Positions 1 through 7,191 of a stretch of 64,000 nucleotides of DNA are shown here, in pieces. Position 1 is the first letter of the stretch; each line of letters opens with the position of its first letter. Location: the NCBI RefSeq assembly GCF_003339845.1, contig NZ_PPTR01000003.1, positions 186,001 to 250,000 of the forward strand, given 5' to 3'. The notes under the pieces are model-generated. The model was not told the origin of the DNA, searched no databases, and saw only the letters and a list, made by a program, of their open reading frames with translations. This stretch comes from Gordonibacter sp. 28C (GTDB taxonomy: Bacteria > Actinomycetota > Coriobacteriia > Coriobacteriales > Eggerthellaceae). Both the position numbers and the translations under genes were made by a program.

Positions 1-141
1 CACGCGCGAAGGGAGGGCATCGACTTCGTGCTGGATCCGATGTGGCACACCATCACCCCGAGCCTTCGAGAGCACGTCGACGCAATCGAAACCCGCTGCC
101 TTCCCGCGGCAGCGCCGGCATCTCCCCGCTCGCGCGGGTAG
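1..141 (+). CDS. 3' end of an unidentified protein (cut by window start)
   Basis: An open frame runs from the first base to a TAG at 139-141 and reads about 46 residues, beginning HAREGIDFVLDPMWHTI. The first 30 residues look like ordinary folded protein; the last dozen are Pro/Ala/Arg-rich. The gene would converge on the anti-sigma gene ending at 178. I do not recognise the family, and the short length leaves real doubt about whether this frame is coded. Confidence 0.35.
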   Translation, partial: HARREGIDFVLDPMWHTITPSLREHVDAIETRCLPAAAPASPRSRG

Positions 142-177
142 ATCGGGCCTTGGCCGCGAAAGGGACTTGCTCAGAAA

Positions 178-1134
178 CTATTCGATGGTGCCGTAGAGCG
201 TATAGAACGTCGATTGGCCGGCCGGGTCGGGGCCGTCGGCAAGTTCGGGAACGGCCACGCGCCACTCGACTCCGTTCTCTTCGACTGTAACGGTTTTCAG
301 GTAGCCTGTATGGAGGACGACCTCCTTGGTTTCGCTTGCTCCGTCGGCGAACCGCACGGACACGGTCAGCTTCGCGCCGTCGAGCCATTCGAGCGGCAGC
401 ATGTCCGCGCCCAGCCCGGAAGAGGCGCCTTCCCCGTCGCCTGCATCGGGAAGCCACATGCCGAGCCGCATCCCGACGGCAGCAGAGCCCTCCTCGACGA
501 CCGAAGGCCCAAGCCGCGTAAAGCGAAACAGATGCGTTCGGCCGTCGGCATACGCTTTCGCAAGGGAAGCCTGCCAGTCGCCTTCGGCCCCCATCAGCGC
601 CTCTATCTCGCCGCTTTCCGCCTGCACCCACTCCTCGTCGCAACGATAGAGCTCGCCGCGATCGAGTGACGCCTCCACGCTCGCGATGTTCTCGCCCGCG
701 ATCTGGAACATGCATCCTGTGAACTGGCCTCCCCCCTTGTCGGGTGTCGCGAACGCAACCTCTCCATAGCTGAACGCGACCAGGCCGTCGCGAGACGGCT
801 GGACCGTACCCGATTCGGCCGCATAGGCTTGAATGTCGAAGCGGCTCGACCCTCCCCCACCGTTTACGGCAACCACGACCAGCCCTGCGCAAACGAGAAC
901 GGCGCAAACGGCGGCAGCGAAAGAGCGGAACGCGCCGCTTAGGGGGCGGATGCTTCGATCCACCCCTCTCACCCGATATCGAGCCCGACCAACCCTATCG
1001 ATCCCAAGGCGCTCCTCGCTTTCGGCGAAGGCATCCTTCCGAACCGCGTCGGCAACCCTCGAGCGCGCTTCGGCGCTGGGCGCGATGCGCCCTTGGAGCT
1101 TGCGGTAATCCTTTTCGAAATCATCGATGCCCAC
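178..1134 (-). CDS. Membrane-anchored anti-sigma factor-like protein
   Basis: This 318-residue protein is probably the anti-sigma partner of the ECF sigma factor directly upstream, inferred from position and topology. The start is a GTG at 1134, preceded by GGGAGG, and overlaps the 3' end of the sigma gene by 14 bp, which implies translational coupling. Residues 1-70 form a charged cytoplasmic segment, residues 71-90 are one hydrophobic transmembrane helix, and the rest is a predicted extracytoplasmic domain with no motif I recognise. Residues 1-45 begin VGIDDFEKDYRKLQ and are helical and acidic, as expected of a sigma-binding region, but no zinc-binding HxxxCxxC motif is present. It could instead be an uncharacterised sensor protein. 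Confidence 0.7.
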   Translation of the reverse strand: MGIDDFEKDYRKLQGRIAPSAEARSRVADAVRKDAFAESEERLGIDRVGRARYRVRGVDRSIRPLSGAFRSFAAAVCAVLVCAGLVVVAVNGGGGSSRFDIQAYAAESGTVQPSRDGLVAFSYGEVAFATPDKGGGQFTGCMFQIAGENIASVEASLDRGELYRCDEEWVQAESGEIEALMGAEGDWQASLAKAYADGRTHLFRFTRLGPSVVEEGSAAVGMRLGMWLPDAGDGEGASSGLGADMLPLEWLDGAKLTVSVRFADGASETKEVVLHTGYLKTVTVEENGVEWRVAVPELADGPDPAGQSTFYTLYGTIE

Positions 1135-1624
1135 GGGAACCTCCCAACATCGTACGCAGCGCCTTTCGCGCTCGATGCAGACGCACGCGCACCGTCGCCG
1201 GCTTGACGCCGAGGATCTCGGCGATCTCGTCCACTTCGTAGCCTTCCTCGCAGCGCAGGTGGACGACATCGCGCTGCGACTCCGGAAGCGACCCGACCGC
1301 CTCCCAAACGTCTCGAAGCGCACCGTCGTCGATCGCAACCAGGTCCGGCAGGTCCTCGCCCGCAGCGCGATGGCGGCTCCATGCGCTGCGATGCAGATCG
1401 TTGCAGCAGTTGGCGGTGACGCGCAGGAGCCAGGCTTTCTCATGTCCCTCGTCGACGAACGGCTCGTCGCGACGTAAAAGGCGCAGAAACACCGTCTGCA
1501 TGACGTCTTCGGCGTCGGCGCGGTTGCGCAAACGCGCGTAGGCGAGGCGGTACACCGCGTCACCCCATGCGCTCATCGCCTCGTCCACGGCGGCGCACCG
1601 CCGCTCTGCCGCATCGTCGTCCAT
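1121..1624 (-). CDS. ECF-type RNA polymerase sigma factor
   Basis: A 167-residue extracytoplasmic-function sigma factor that would direct RNA polymerase to a small regulon. Region 2 lies around residues 20-90 (DAVYRLAYARLRNRADAEDV, then the EKAWLLRVTANCCND stretch). Region 4 is the C-terminal helix-turn-helix, with EIAEILGVKPATVRVRLHRA at about residues 133-152. The length is typical of the family. The downstream gene overlaps it by 14 bp and encodes a one-helix membrane protein, the usual sigma/anti-sigma arrangement. A sequence resembling an ECF promoter lies just upstream, suggesting autoregulation. Cys65 and Cys66 inside region 2 are unusual but may be incidental. Confidence 0.9.
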   Translation of the reverse strand: MDDDAAERRCAAVDEAMSAWGDAVYRLAYARLRNRADAEDVMQTVFLRLLRRDEPFVDEGHEKAWLLRVTANCCNDLHRSAWSRHRAAGEDLPDLVAIDDGALRDVWEAVGSLPESQRDVVHLRCEEGYEVDEIAEILGVKPATVRVRLHRARKALRTMLGGSRGHR

Positions 1625-1646
1625 GCTTCCGTCCTCTCTACCCGGT

Positions 1647-1674
1647 TAACGGCGCAGGACGTCGAGGCGTTTCA
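1647..1674 (-). promoter_or_regulatory. Candidate ECF sigma promoter upstream of the sigma gene
   Basis: Read on the minus strand, TGAAAC is followed after 17 bases by CGTTA, close to the common ECF pattern of a GAAC-type -35 and a CGT-type -10. It lies 23 bp upstream of the sigma start, which fits autoregulation. Only one copy was seen in the window. Confidence 0.4.
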
Positions 1675-1698
1675 TATTCGTCCGAAAATTCTTTGCGC

Positions 1699-3708
1699 CT
1701 ACCCTTCGCTTCCGTAGGCGGCGAGTTCGGCGAGGAAGGCCTCGCCGTAGCGGGCGAGCTTCGTGGCACCCACGCCCGAGACGTCCAGGAACTCGTCCTC
1801 GGTGGTCGGGCGCTTCGCGCACATGTCGCGCAGGGTGGCGTCCGAGAACACGATGTAGGGCGGAACCTCAGCTTCGTCGGCCAGGCGCTTGCGCAGCGCG
1901 CGCAAGCGCTCGAACAGCTCCGGATCGACTTCGGCAGCCGCGCCCGAGCCGCCGAACACGCGCCCGGAACCCCCTGCAGAGCGCGTGCGGTCGGCCTTGC
2001 GCACGACCTTCTTCATGGTGAGGGAGAACCCGTCCTCGGCGGCCTCGCGAGCGCGCGGGCCCAGCCCCACGGTGGGATACGTGCCCTCGGTGATGACAAG
2101 GTAGCCGCCGGCGGCCAAAAGCTCGACGACCTCCTTGACCTGCGCGGCCGATGCGTCCACCGTGTCGTAGCTGGCAGCCTCGTCCAAACGCATGTCCAGC
2201 ACCTTCGCGCTCTTCGACCCGCGCAGCACGTCCACCACGAGCCCCTTGCCGAAGCGCCCGCGAAGCTCTTGCACGCAGCGCATGACGGCCCGCGCCGTGT
2301 CGGTCACGTCCACGGCGTCGAACGTCCCCCCGCAGTTCGAGCAACAAGTTCCGACTGCCTGTCGGCAGTCGGAACCACCCGACGCTGCGGGTGCGGCTAA
2401 TGCCGAATCTTGCGGCTCCAAGCCCTCCTCGCGTGCGAAAGCACGCTTCGTTGGACCTTCACCGCAATCTTCGGCATTAGCCGCACCCTCGCTGACGCTA
2501 CGAACGACCTGTGCCTGCTCTCCGAAGTAATCCAAAATATAGCGACGCAGGCAGCCGGTGGTGTGGCAGTAGCCGACCATGGCCTCCAGAAGGCGGCGGC
2601 GCGACGAGCGCACGGCGTCGGCCTCCTCGGAGGTGAGTTCCTCGTTGCCCGACTCCTGCTCGATGAAGAAGCGGCAGGTCGACACGTCGCCGTCGCTCCA
2701 CAGCAGCATGCACGTGGAAGGCTCGCCGTCGCGCCCGGCGCGACCGGCCTCCTGGTAGTACGCCTCGATGCTGCCGGGCATGTTGTGGTGCACCACGTAG
2801 CGCACGTTCGACTTGTCGATGCCCATGCCGAACGCGTTCGTGGCCACCATGACGGGCGCGTCGTCGGCGATGAACGCGCGCTGGCTCTCGGTGCGATCGG
2901 CCGCGGACATGCCCGCGTGGTAGCGCGCCGCGCGCACGCCCGCTGCCACGAGCGCGGCGTGCACCTTGTCGGTGTCCTTGCGGGTGGAGCAGTACACTAT
3001 CCCTGAGTCGCCCGGATGCGCGAGCGCGTAGTTTCCGATCCAGGCGAGCTTCCTCTTCGGCTCCATGCGCTCCACGCCGAAGTAGAGGTTCGGGCGGTCG
3101 AAGCCGGTAACCACCTCGTAGGCGTCGCGCAGATCGAGCAGGCGCACGATGTCGCGCCGCACGCGCTCGGTGGCCGTGGCGGTGAACGCCGCCACGACGG
3201 GGCGCTGCGGCAGCTGGGCGATGAAATCGCCCACGGCCAAATACGACGGGCGGAAGTCCTGGCCCCACTGCGACACGCAGTGCGCCTCGTCCACGGCGAC
3301 GAGGGGAATGCTCGCCTCGCGCGCGAACTCGAGGAAGCGCGGGTCGGCCAGGCGCTCGGGCGCCACGTACATGATCTGGTAGGCGCCCGCGAGCGCGCGG
3401 CGCAGCACGGTGGCCTGCTGGCCGGGCGTGAGCGTGGAGTTAAGGTAGGCCCCGCGCACGCCCGCGTCCAGCAGCGCGCGCACCTGGTCGCCCATGAGCG
3501 ACACGAGCGGGCTCACCACGAGCGCGAGCCCCGGCAGCACGATGCCGGGCACCTGGTAGCACACGGACTTGCCGGCGCCCGTGGGCATGACGGCGAGCGC
3601 GTCGCGGCCGCCGAGGATCGCCTCCACCACGCCGAGCTGCCCCGGCCGGAACTCCTCGTAGCCGAAATGCTCCCGCAATGCCGCCTTGGCGGCCGCCGCG
3701 TCAACCAT
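1699..3708 (-). CDS. recQ: ATP-dependent DNA helicase RecQ
   Basis: A 3'-5' DNA helicase for recombination and replication-fork repair, 669 residues. Walker A is MPTGAGKS at residues 41-48 and the DEAH box is at 140-143, followed by the RecQ signature CVSQWGQDFRPSY. The C-terminal helicase domain carries QEAGRAGRDG, then comes the zinc/winged-helix region, and an HRDC domain covers about residues 590-665. The zinc region is odd: about 50 residues (roughly 407-454) separate the helix ending YILDYFGEQ from the CCSNC motif, where most RecQ proteins have a few residues. That DNA is rich in palindromes and looks inserted in frame. The start ATG has AAAGGA upstream. Confidence 0.95.
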   Translation of the reverse strand: MVDAAAAKAALREHFGYEEFRPGQLGVVEAILGGRDALAVMPTGAGKSVCYQVPGIVLPGLALVVSPLVSLMGDQVRALLDAGVRGAYLNSTLTPGQQATVLRRALAGAYQIMYVAPERLADPRFLEFAREASIPLVAVDEAHCVSQWGQDFRPSYLAVGDFIAQLPQRPVVAAFTATATERVRRDIVRLLDLRDAYEVVTGFDRPNLYFGVERMEPKRKLAWIGNYALAHPGDSGIVYCSTRKDTDKVHAALVAAGVRAARYHAGMSAADRTESQRAFIADDAPVMVATNAFGMGIDKSNVRYVVHHNMPGSIEAYYQEAGRAGRDGEPSTCMLLWSDGDVSTCRFFIEQESGNEELTSEEADAVRSSRRRLLEAMVGYCHTTGCLRRYILDYFGEQAQVVRSVSEGAANAEDCGEGPTKRAFAREEGLEPQDSALAAPAASGGSDCRQAVGTCCSNCGGTFDAVDVTDTARAVMRCVQELRGRFGKGLVVDVLRGSKSAKVLDMRLDEAASYDTVDASAAQVKEVVELLAAGGYLVITEGTYPTVGLGPRAREAAEDGFSLTMKKVVRKADRTRSAGGSGRVFGGSGAAAEVDPELFERLRALRKRLADEAEVPPYIVFSDATLRDMCAKRPTTEDEFLDVSGVGATKLARYGEAFLAELAAYGSEG
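2348..2488. repeat. Palindromic cluster inserted in frame in recQ
   Basis: Three nested or adjacent inverted repeats lie inside the recQ coding sequence. A perfect 12-bp stem has arms at 2348-2359 and 2364-2375. A near-perfect arm pair at 2389-2415 and 2462-2488 shares a 17-base perfect core (GGGTGCGGCTAATGCCG). A small 6-bp hairpin sits at 2431-2446. The cluster coincides with an extra stretch of protein between the zinc-region helix and its cysteines. Confidence 0.7.
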
Positions 3709-3852
3709 GCGTCGTGTCCTTTCCGGGTCCCGCGCCCTCGTTCGTCTCGCTCGACATCATACCGCAACGCCTTTGCCGGGAGGGCTCTCCGCAAGCCGGC
3801 GAGGCGAATGCCGACCGCTTTTCCACCTATCCGACATTCTGAAAAATCGTGC

Positions 3853-3880
3853 TTGCGCCGGCGGCTGCGGTGTGTATAAT
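3853..3880 (+). promoter_or_regulatory. Promoter of the antisense RNA
   Basis: TTGCGC at 3853-3858 and a perfect TATAAT at 3875-3880 are separated by 16 bases. The predicted start of transcription is near 3886. No protein frame follows; an intrinsic terminator ends the unit after about 90 bases. Confidence 0.6.
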
Positions 3881-3885
3881 GCAGA

Positions 3886-3975
3886 GTGTCAGCGGTGCCC
3901 GCGAGGATTAGAGCTCTGGGCGGGCAACGCGGGACTAGGTTAGGCGGCTAGAGTGTCAGCTCTGCCGCCTTTTTG
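3886..3975 (+). ncRNA. Candidate small antisense RNA
   Basis: A transcript of about 90 nt is predicted from a consensus-like promoter to a strong intrinsic terminator. Its 3' part is antisense to the last codons of the 43-residue peptide gene on the other strand (3956-4087), and the rest would pair with that gene's 3' untranslated region. Its first bases, GTCAGCGGTGCCCG (3888-3901), nearly match the predicted 5' end of the peptide mRNA (13 of 14 bases). It matches no SRP, 6S or riboswitch core I know. The likely role is the antitoxin RNA of a type I system; an unrelated small RNA is the alternative. Confidence 0.5.
3942..3974 (+). terminator. Intrinsic terminator of the antisense RNA
   Basis: AGGCGGC at 3942-3948 pairs with GCCGCCT at 3964-3970, extended by AGAG/CTCT around a 6-base loop, and is followed by TTTTT. 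The stem contains the stop codon of the opposite-strand small peptide gene. Confidence 0.8.
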
Positions 3976-4087
3976 GTGCTCGTTTCGCCTTGCCCCTCGC
4001 TTTCCGTCTTCGTTGCGACCAGTCGTAGGCTGCCAGAAGAAATGACAAGATGGAACAAACTCCTGCGATCAGGTTGAAACCATCCAT
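3956..4087 (-). CDS. Small hydrophobic peptide, candidate type I toxin
   Basis: A 43-residue peptide. Residues 3-21 are hydrophobic (GFNLIAGVCSILSFLLAA, one membrane helix), then YDW, then a strongly basic tail with 13 Lys/Arg. That plan, a short helix followed by a charged tail, is typical of type I toxins such as Fst and TxpA, though sequence similarity is not evident. The ATG at 4087 follows AAGGAGGA at ideal spacing, and an extended -10 (TGCTAGAAT) lies about 60 bp upstream. A separate small RNA is transcribed antisense to its 3' end. A small membrane regulator peptide is the main alternative. Confidence 0.6.
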   Translation of the reverse strand: MDGFNLIAGVCSILSFLLAAYDWSQRRRKARGKAKRAPKRRQS

Positions 4088-4146
4088 GGGGTCCTCCTTA
4101 TCTCTAAGGCATCACCCACCGAAAACGGACACCGCTGACGCGAGGC

Positions 4147-4155
4147 ATTCTAGCA
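4147..4155 (-). promoter_or_regulatory. Extended -10 promoter of the small peptide gene
   Basis: On the minus strand the sequence reads TGCTAGAAT, an extended -10 element. The predicted transcript begins near 4140 with CGTCAGCGGTGTCCG and has a leader of about 53 nt. The same nine bases occur upstream of dnaE (42197-42205). Confidence 0.45.
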
Positions 4156-4265
4156 CGGCCAAGAGCGTTTTCCTGCGACGAATCAAAATCTATTTTCAGT
4201 GTTTGAACAGGCCGTACTCAGCGTTGGATTTCCGTTTGATTCGTATTGGATCCGTGCAAGAAACG

Positions 4266-4339
4266 TGCAAGGTTCGGACGGCGAATCCGCAAGGTTCGCG
4301 CACGATTTGGACGGTCGTTCTGCAAGGTTCGGACGGCGA
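4266..4339. repeat. Direct repeat upstream of ECF sigma gene
   Basis: TGCAAGGTTCGGACGGCGA occurs perfectly twice, at 4266-4284 and 4321-4339, 55 bp apart. A degenerate third copy (CGCAAGGTTCGCGCAC) lies between them near 4289. The stretch 4156-4441 holds no convincing gene. The repeats could be regulator binding sites or the trace of a local duplication. Confidence 0.6.
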
Positions 4340-4441
4340 TCTAACGGTTCTCGCACGGTTGCGTCGTTTCGGACGAGAAGCTACCATGGCGAACGAGTCG
4401 GAGAACGAGATTCGCGGACTCTCCGAGAAAAAATTCCTCGT

Positions 4442-4475
4442 TTTCCCGACATTTCCCTTCGCTCGATCGTGTTGG
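4442..4475 (+). promoter_or_regulatory. ECF sigma promoter, copy 1 (autoregulatory)
   Basis: TTTCCCGACA at 4442-4451, then 8 bases, then CGCTCGATCGTGTTGG at 4460-4475. The same two blocks with the same 8-base gap recur upstream of the von Willebrand gene (7127-7161), so they are probably the -35 and -10 elements read by the sigma factor encoded immediately downstream. Confidence 0.7.
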
Positions 4476-4521
4476 GGGCAGAAAGGGCGAAAACCTGCCG
4501 AAGAACGACGACATAGCCGCG

Positions 4522-4977
4522 GTGTTCCGCCGCCACGTGAAGACGGTGTACCGCCTGTGCTTCGCGCACCTTGGAAGCGCGACCGACGCGGAGGACGCGA
4601 CGCAAAGCGTGTTCATGAAGCTGCTCGACCGACCGCGGAAATTCAACGACGAAGAGCACGAGAAGGCGTGGCTCATCGTGTGCGCGCAGAACCATTGCCG
4701 CGACGTGTTGAAAAGCGCCTCGCGCCGTCGCACGGCGGAGCTGCCGGACGACCTTCCCGACGAGGGGGCGCGCCCCGAAGGCGACGAGACGCTCGAAGCG
4801 GTGCTCGCCCTGCCGTCGAAGTACAAGACCTGCGTGTACCTGTACTATTACGAAGGGTACCGCACCGCCGACATCGCCGCGCTCACCGGCACGCCCGCCT
4901 CCACGGTGCGCAGCCACCTGAGCGAGGCCCGCACGCTGCTGAGAGACATGCTGGGAGGTGGGGAACGTGGACGATGA
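4522..4977 (+). CDS. ECF-type RNA polymerase sigma factor
   Basis: A sigma factor of 151 residues from the GTG given here. Region 2 includes VYRLCFAHLGSATDAEDATQ and EKAWLIVCAQNHCRD, and region 4 ends with the helix-turn-helix DIAALTGTPASTVRSHLSEA. It resembles the sigma factor at 1121-1624 in layout and in its anti-sigma neighbour. The start is uncertain: the GTG lacks a ribosome site, whereas a CTG at 4495 (reading LPKNDDIAAVF) has AAAGGG 7 bases upstream and gives the usual amount of sequence before region 2. The predicted promoter ends at 4475, so a start at 4495 would fit a short leader. Confidence 0.9.
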   Translation: MFRRHVKTVYRLCFAHLGSATDAEDATQSVFMKLLDRPRKFNDEEHEKAWLIVCAQNHCRDVLKSASRRRTAELPDDLPDEGARPEGDETLEAVLALPSKYKTCVYLYYYEGYRTADIAALTGTPASTVRSHLSEARTLLRDMLGGGERGR

Positions 4978-5809
4978 GCGATTCCGTCGAATCGACGCCG
5001 AAGGCCCGATCGGCCGGACGCGCCGCGAGAACGGCGACGCGTCGCGAGCCGAAGCGGCCCCCGCCCATGCCCCGAGGCGTCCGCAGGACGTGGCTCTCGA
5101 CGACGCGATCGCCTCCGCGTTCGACCGCATGGGCCCGAGCGAGGAGGCCGAGGCCCGCATGCTCGCCGCCGTGCTCTCAGCACGCGGCGAGCACGCGCTC
5201 CCAACGGCCCGCGAAACGGGCGGCCTCCCGCTGAAGCCCATCGTCGCCGACTGCCCCACGCAGCAGCGCAAGACGGCGAGGACGTCGCGCTTCGTCCTGC
5301 AAGCGGTCGCCGCGGCCGCCTGCCTCGTGCTGGTGGCCGGCGTGGGCGCGTTCGCGCTTTACGCGAACGGCCTCAACGGCCGCAACACGTCGGGCTCCTC
5401 CCAGAGCGCCGTGCAATCGATCGGCGACGGCGCCTCCGCCGGCTCGTCCGCAGAGCCGTCGAAGGACGCTTCGACCGGCAACGAGGCGCCCCAGGCAGAT
5501 CAGAGCGTTGGCGCCGAGAGCGCGTCCTCCTCTTCCAACGGAAGCGCAGGTGAGGACGCGGGCGCGCGCTACCCGCTCGTGCAGCTGGCCTCCGGGCAAA
5601 CCCTTCGCGTCGTCCTCGACGACGCCGGCCGCCCGCTGACGGCCGACCCCTCCCTCGTGGGAGCCGAGCTCGAGCAGGCGACCGCTTTCGGCGGCGCGAG
5701 CGGCGACACGACGGCCTGCGCGGTGTTCGCCTCGGCGGACGTGGCGCATCCTTTCGCGGTGCGCTATGATGGCGGCGATCGGTATTACTGGGCGGACGAA
5801 GCGGGGTAG
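4967..5809 (+). CDS. Membrane-anchored anti-sigma factor-like protein
   Basis: A 280-residue protein starting at GTG 4967 (GGGAGGTGGGG upstream) and overlapping the sigma gene by 11 bp. About 108 cytoplasmic residues, including DDAIASAFDRMGPSEEAEARML, precede one transmembrane helix at about 109-132. Then follow a Ser/Gly/Ala-rich linker (about 135-190) and a small extracytoplasmic domain. The overlap, topology and position indicate the anti-sigma partner of the gene upstream. No zinc motif is visible, so the mode of sigma binding is unclear. Confidence 0.7.
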   Translation: MDDERFRRIDAEGPIGRTRRENGDASRAEAAPAHAPRRPQDVALDDAIASAFDRMGPSEEAEARMLAAVLSARGEHALPTARETGGLPLKPIVADCPTQQRKTARTSRFVLQAVAAAACLVLVAGVGAFALYANGLNGRNTSGSSQSAVQSIGDGASAGSSAEPSKDASTGNEAPQADQSVGAESASSSSNGSAGEDAGARYPLVQLASGQTLRVVLDDAGRPLTADPSLVGAELEQATAFGGASGDTTACAVFASADVAHPFAVRYDGGDRYYWADEAG

Positions 5810-5814
5810 GGTCC

Positions 5815-7065
5815 TTGCGCGACGGCGGTGCGAATAGGAGCGGAGCGGGCAGGCGCCTGTGGACGCGGGAGTTCGTGCTGCTCACCGCCATCCAGACCTT
5901 CGACCTGTTCACCTACAACATGATCACGCCCGTCATCGCGAAGTACGCGCTCGCTCAGGGCGCCACCCTCGCGTGGGCGGGCGTCGTGGCCAGCGTGTTC
6001 GCCTTCGTCGCCCTGGTCGCGCGACCGGCGAGCGGGTTTCTGTCCGACCGTCTGGGCCGCAAGCGCATCGTCATGGTGTCCATCGTCGTGGCCTGCGCCG
6101 CGCAGGTGGGCTACGCGTTCGCCACGAGCCTGGTTGCCCTCGTGGCGCTGCGCGCCGTGCACGGGTTCTTCTACGCCTTGTTCGGGACGGCCATCTCGGC
6201 GCTCGCCCTCGACGCCATCCCGGAAGAGCGGCGCAGCGAGGGCATGGGCTGGTTCGGAACGTCCTACGTGTTCGCGAACGCGCTCGGCCCGGCGTTCGGC
6301 GTGCTGGTGAGCGACCGCTTCGGCTTCGCCGCCATGTTCTTGGCGGGTGCCGTCGTGGCGGCGGCCTCGTTCGCGCTCGGCCTGTTCGTGCGGGTGCGGA
6401 GCAGCGCAGGGGCGGCACCTTCCAGCGGCCCCGCACGCGACGCTTCCGGCGAACCCCCACGCACCTCCCCGACCGCAGCCAAGCCGCGAGGAATAGCCGC
6501 CTTCATCAGCGTCAAGTCGCTGCCGCTCGCCATAGCCGCATGCTGCTACCTCACCATCTGGTCCATCATCGCCACCTACATCGTGCTCGTGGGCGACGAG
6601 CGCGGCGTCGTGGGCATCTCGGCGTTCTTCGTGGTCAACTCGCTCACGCTGCTCGTCTCGCGCCCGTTCGCCGGGCGCCGGGCCGACCGGCACGGGCTCT
6701 CGGCCGTGTTCTACCCCTCGGCCGTGTTCGAGGCGGTGGCCGTCGTGCTCATCGCCTTCTCGCAGCAGCTGTGGCTGTTCCTGGCTGCGGCGGCGTGCAA
6801 GGCGCTCGGCAGCGGAACGGTCACGCCGTCGATCCAAGCTCGCTGCGGACAGCTGGAACCGCCCGAGCGCAGCGGCGTTGCCATGTCCACGTACCTCTTG
6901 GGCACCGACGTGGGATACGCGTTGGGCCCCATCATCGGCGGCGTGGTGTCGGGGGCGTTCGGGTTCACCGCCATGTTCCTGGCCGGCCTGCCCATCCTCG
7001 CCGTGGGCGTGGCCGTCTACGCCCTCTGGACCCATGAGGAGAAGAAGCGCGGAAACGCCCGCTGA
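5815..7065 (+). CDS. MFS transporter
   Basis: A 416-residue major facilitator superfamily permease with 12 predicted helices and a longer cytoplasmic loop near residues 200-230. The family loop motif is present as RPASGFLSDRLGRKRI after helix 2. The TTG at 5815 follows GGGTAGGG and lies 5 bp after the anti-sigma stop, so it is probably co-transcribed with the sigma operon. The substrate cannot be told from sequence; such proteins often export drugs or other small molecules. Confidence 0.85.
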   Translation: MRDGGANRSGAGRRLWTREFVLLTAIQTFDLFTYNMITPVIAKYALAQGATLAWAGVVASVFAFVALVARPASGFLSDRLGRKRIVMVSIVVACAAQVGYAFATSLVALVALRAVHGFFYALFGTAISALALDAIPEERRSEGMGWFGTSYVFANALGPAFGVLVSDRFGFAAMFLAGAVVAAASFALGLFVRVRSSAGAAPSSGPARDASGEPPRTSPTAAKPRGIAAFISVKSLPLAIAACCYLTIWSIIATYIVLVGDERGVVGISAFFVVNSLTLLVSRPFAGRRADRHGLSAVFYPSAVFEAVAVVLIAFSQQLWLFLAAAACKALGSGTVTPSIQARCGQLEPPERSGVAMSTYLLGTDVGYALGPIIGGVVSGAFGFTAMFLAGLPILAVGVAVYALWTHEEKKRGNAR

Positions 7066-7126
7066 CGTGCGGATTCGATCCCGCGCCTCGCCCCCTCCCA
7101 CCCCTCCGCCCTCTCGCCCGCCGAAA

Positions 7127-7161
7127 TTTCCCCGACAAAACGGGCCGCTCGATCGTGTTGG
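7127..7161 (+). promoter_or_regulatory. ECF sigma promoter, copy 2
   Basis: TTTCCCCGACA at 7127-7137, then 8 bases, then CGCTCGATCGTGTTGG at 7146-7161. This is the same pair of blocks and the same gap as at 4442-4475. It lies 30 bp upstream of the von Willebrand protein start and suggests that gene is a target of the nearby sigma factor. Confidence 0.7.
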
Positions 7162-7191
7162 AAGAGGAAGCGATCGAGAAGGAGACCGTCC

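Noticed and set aside
3886-3975. Small RNA considered as SRP RNA or 6S RNA
   Set aside because: The conserved SRP core and the 6S open bubble are not present; the antisense position explains it better.
4386-4520. Plus-strand frame starting MANESENEIRGL upstream of the sigma gene
   Set aside because: It crosses the ECF promoter and then shadows the sigma gene; there is no ribosome site.
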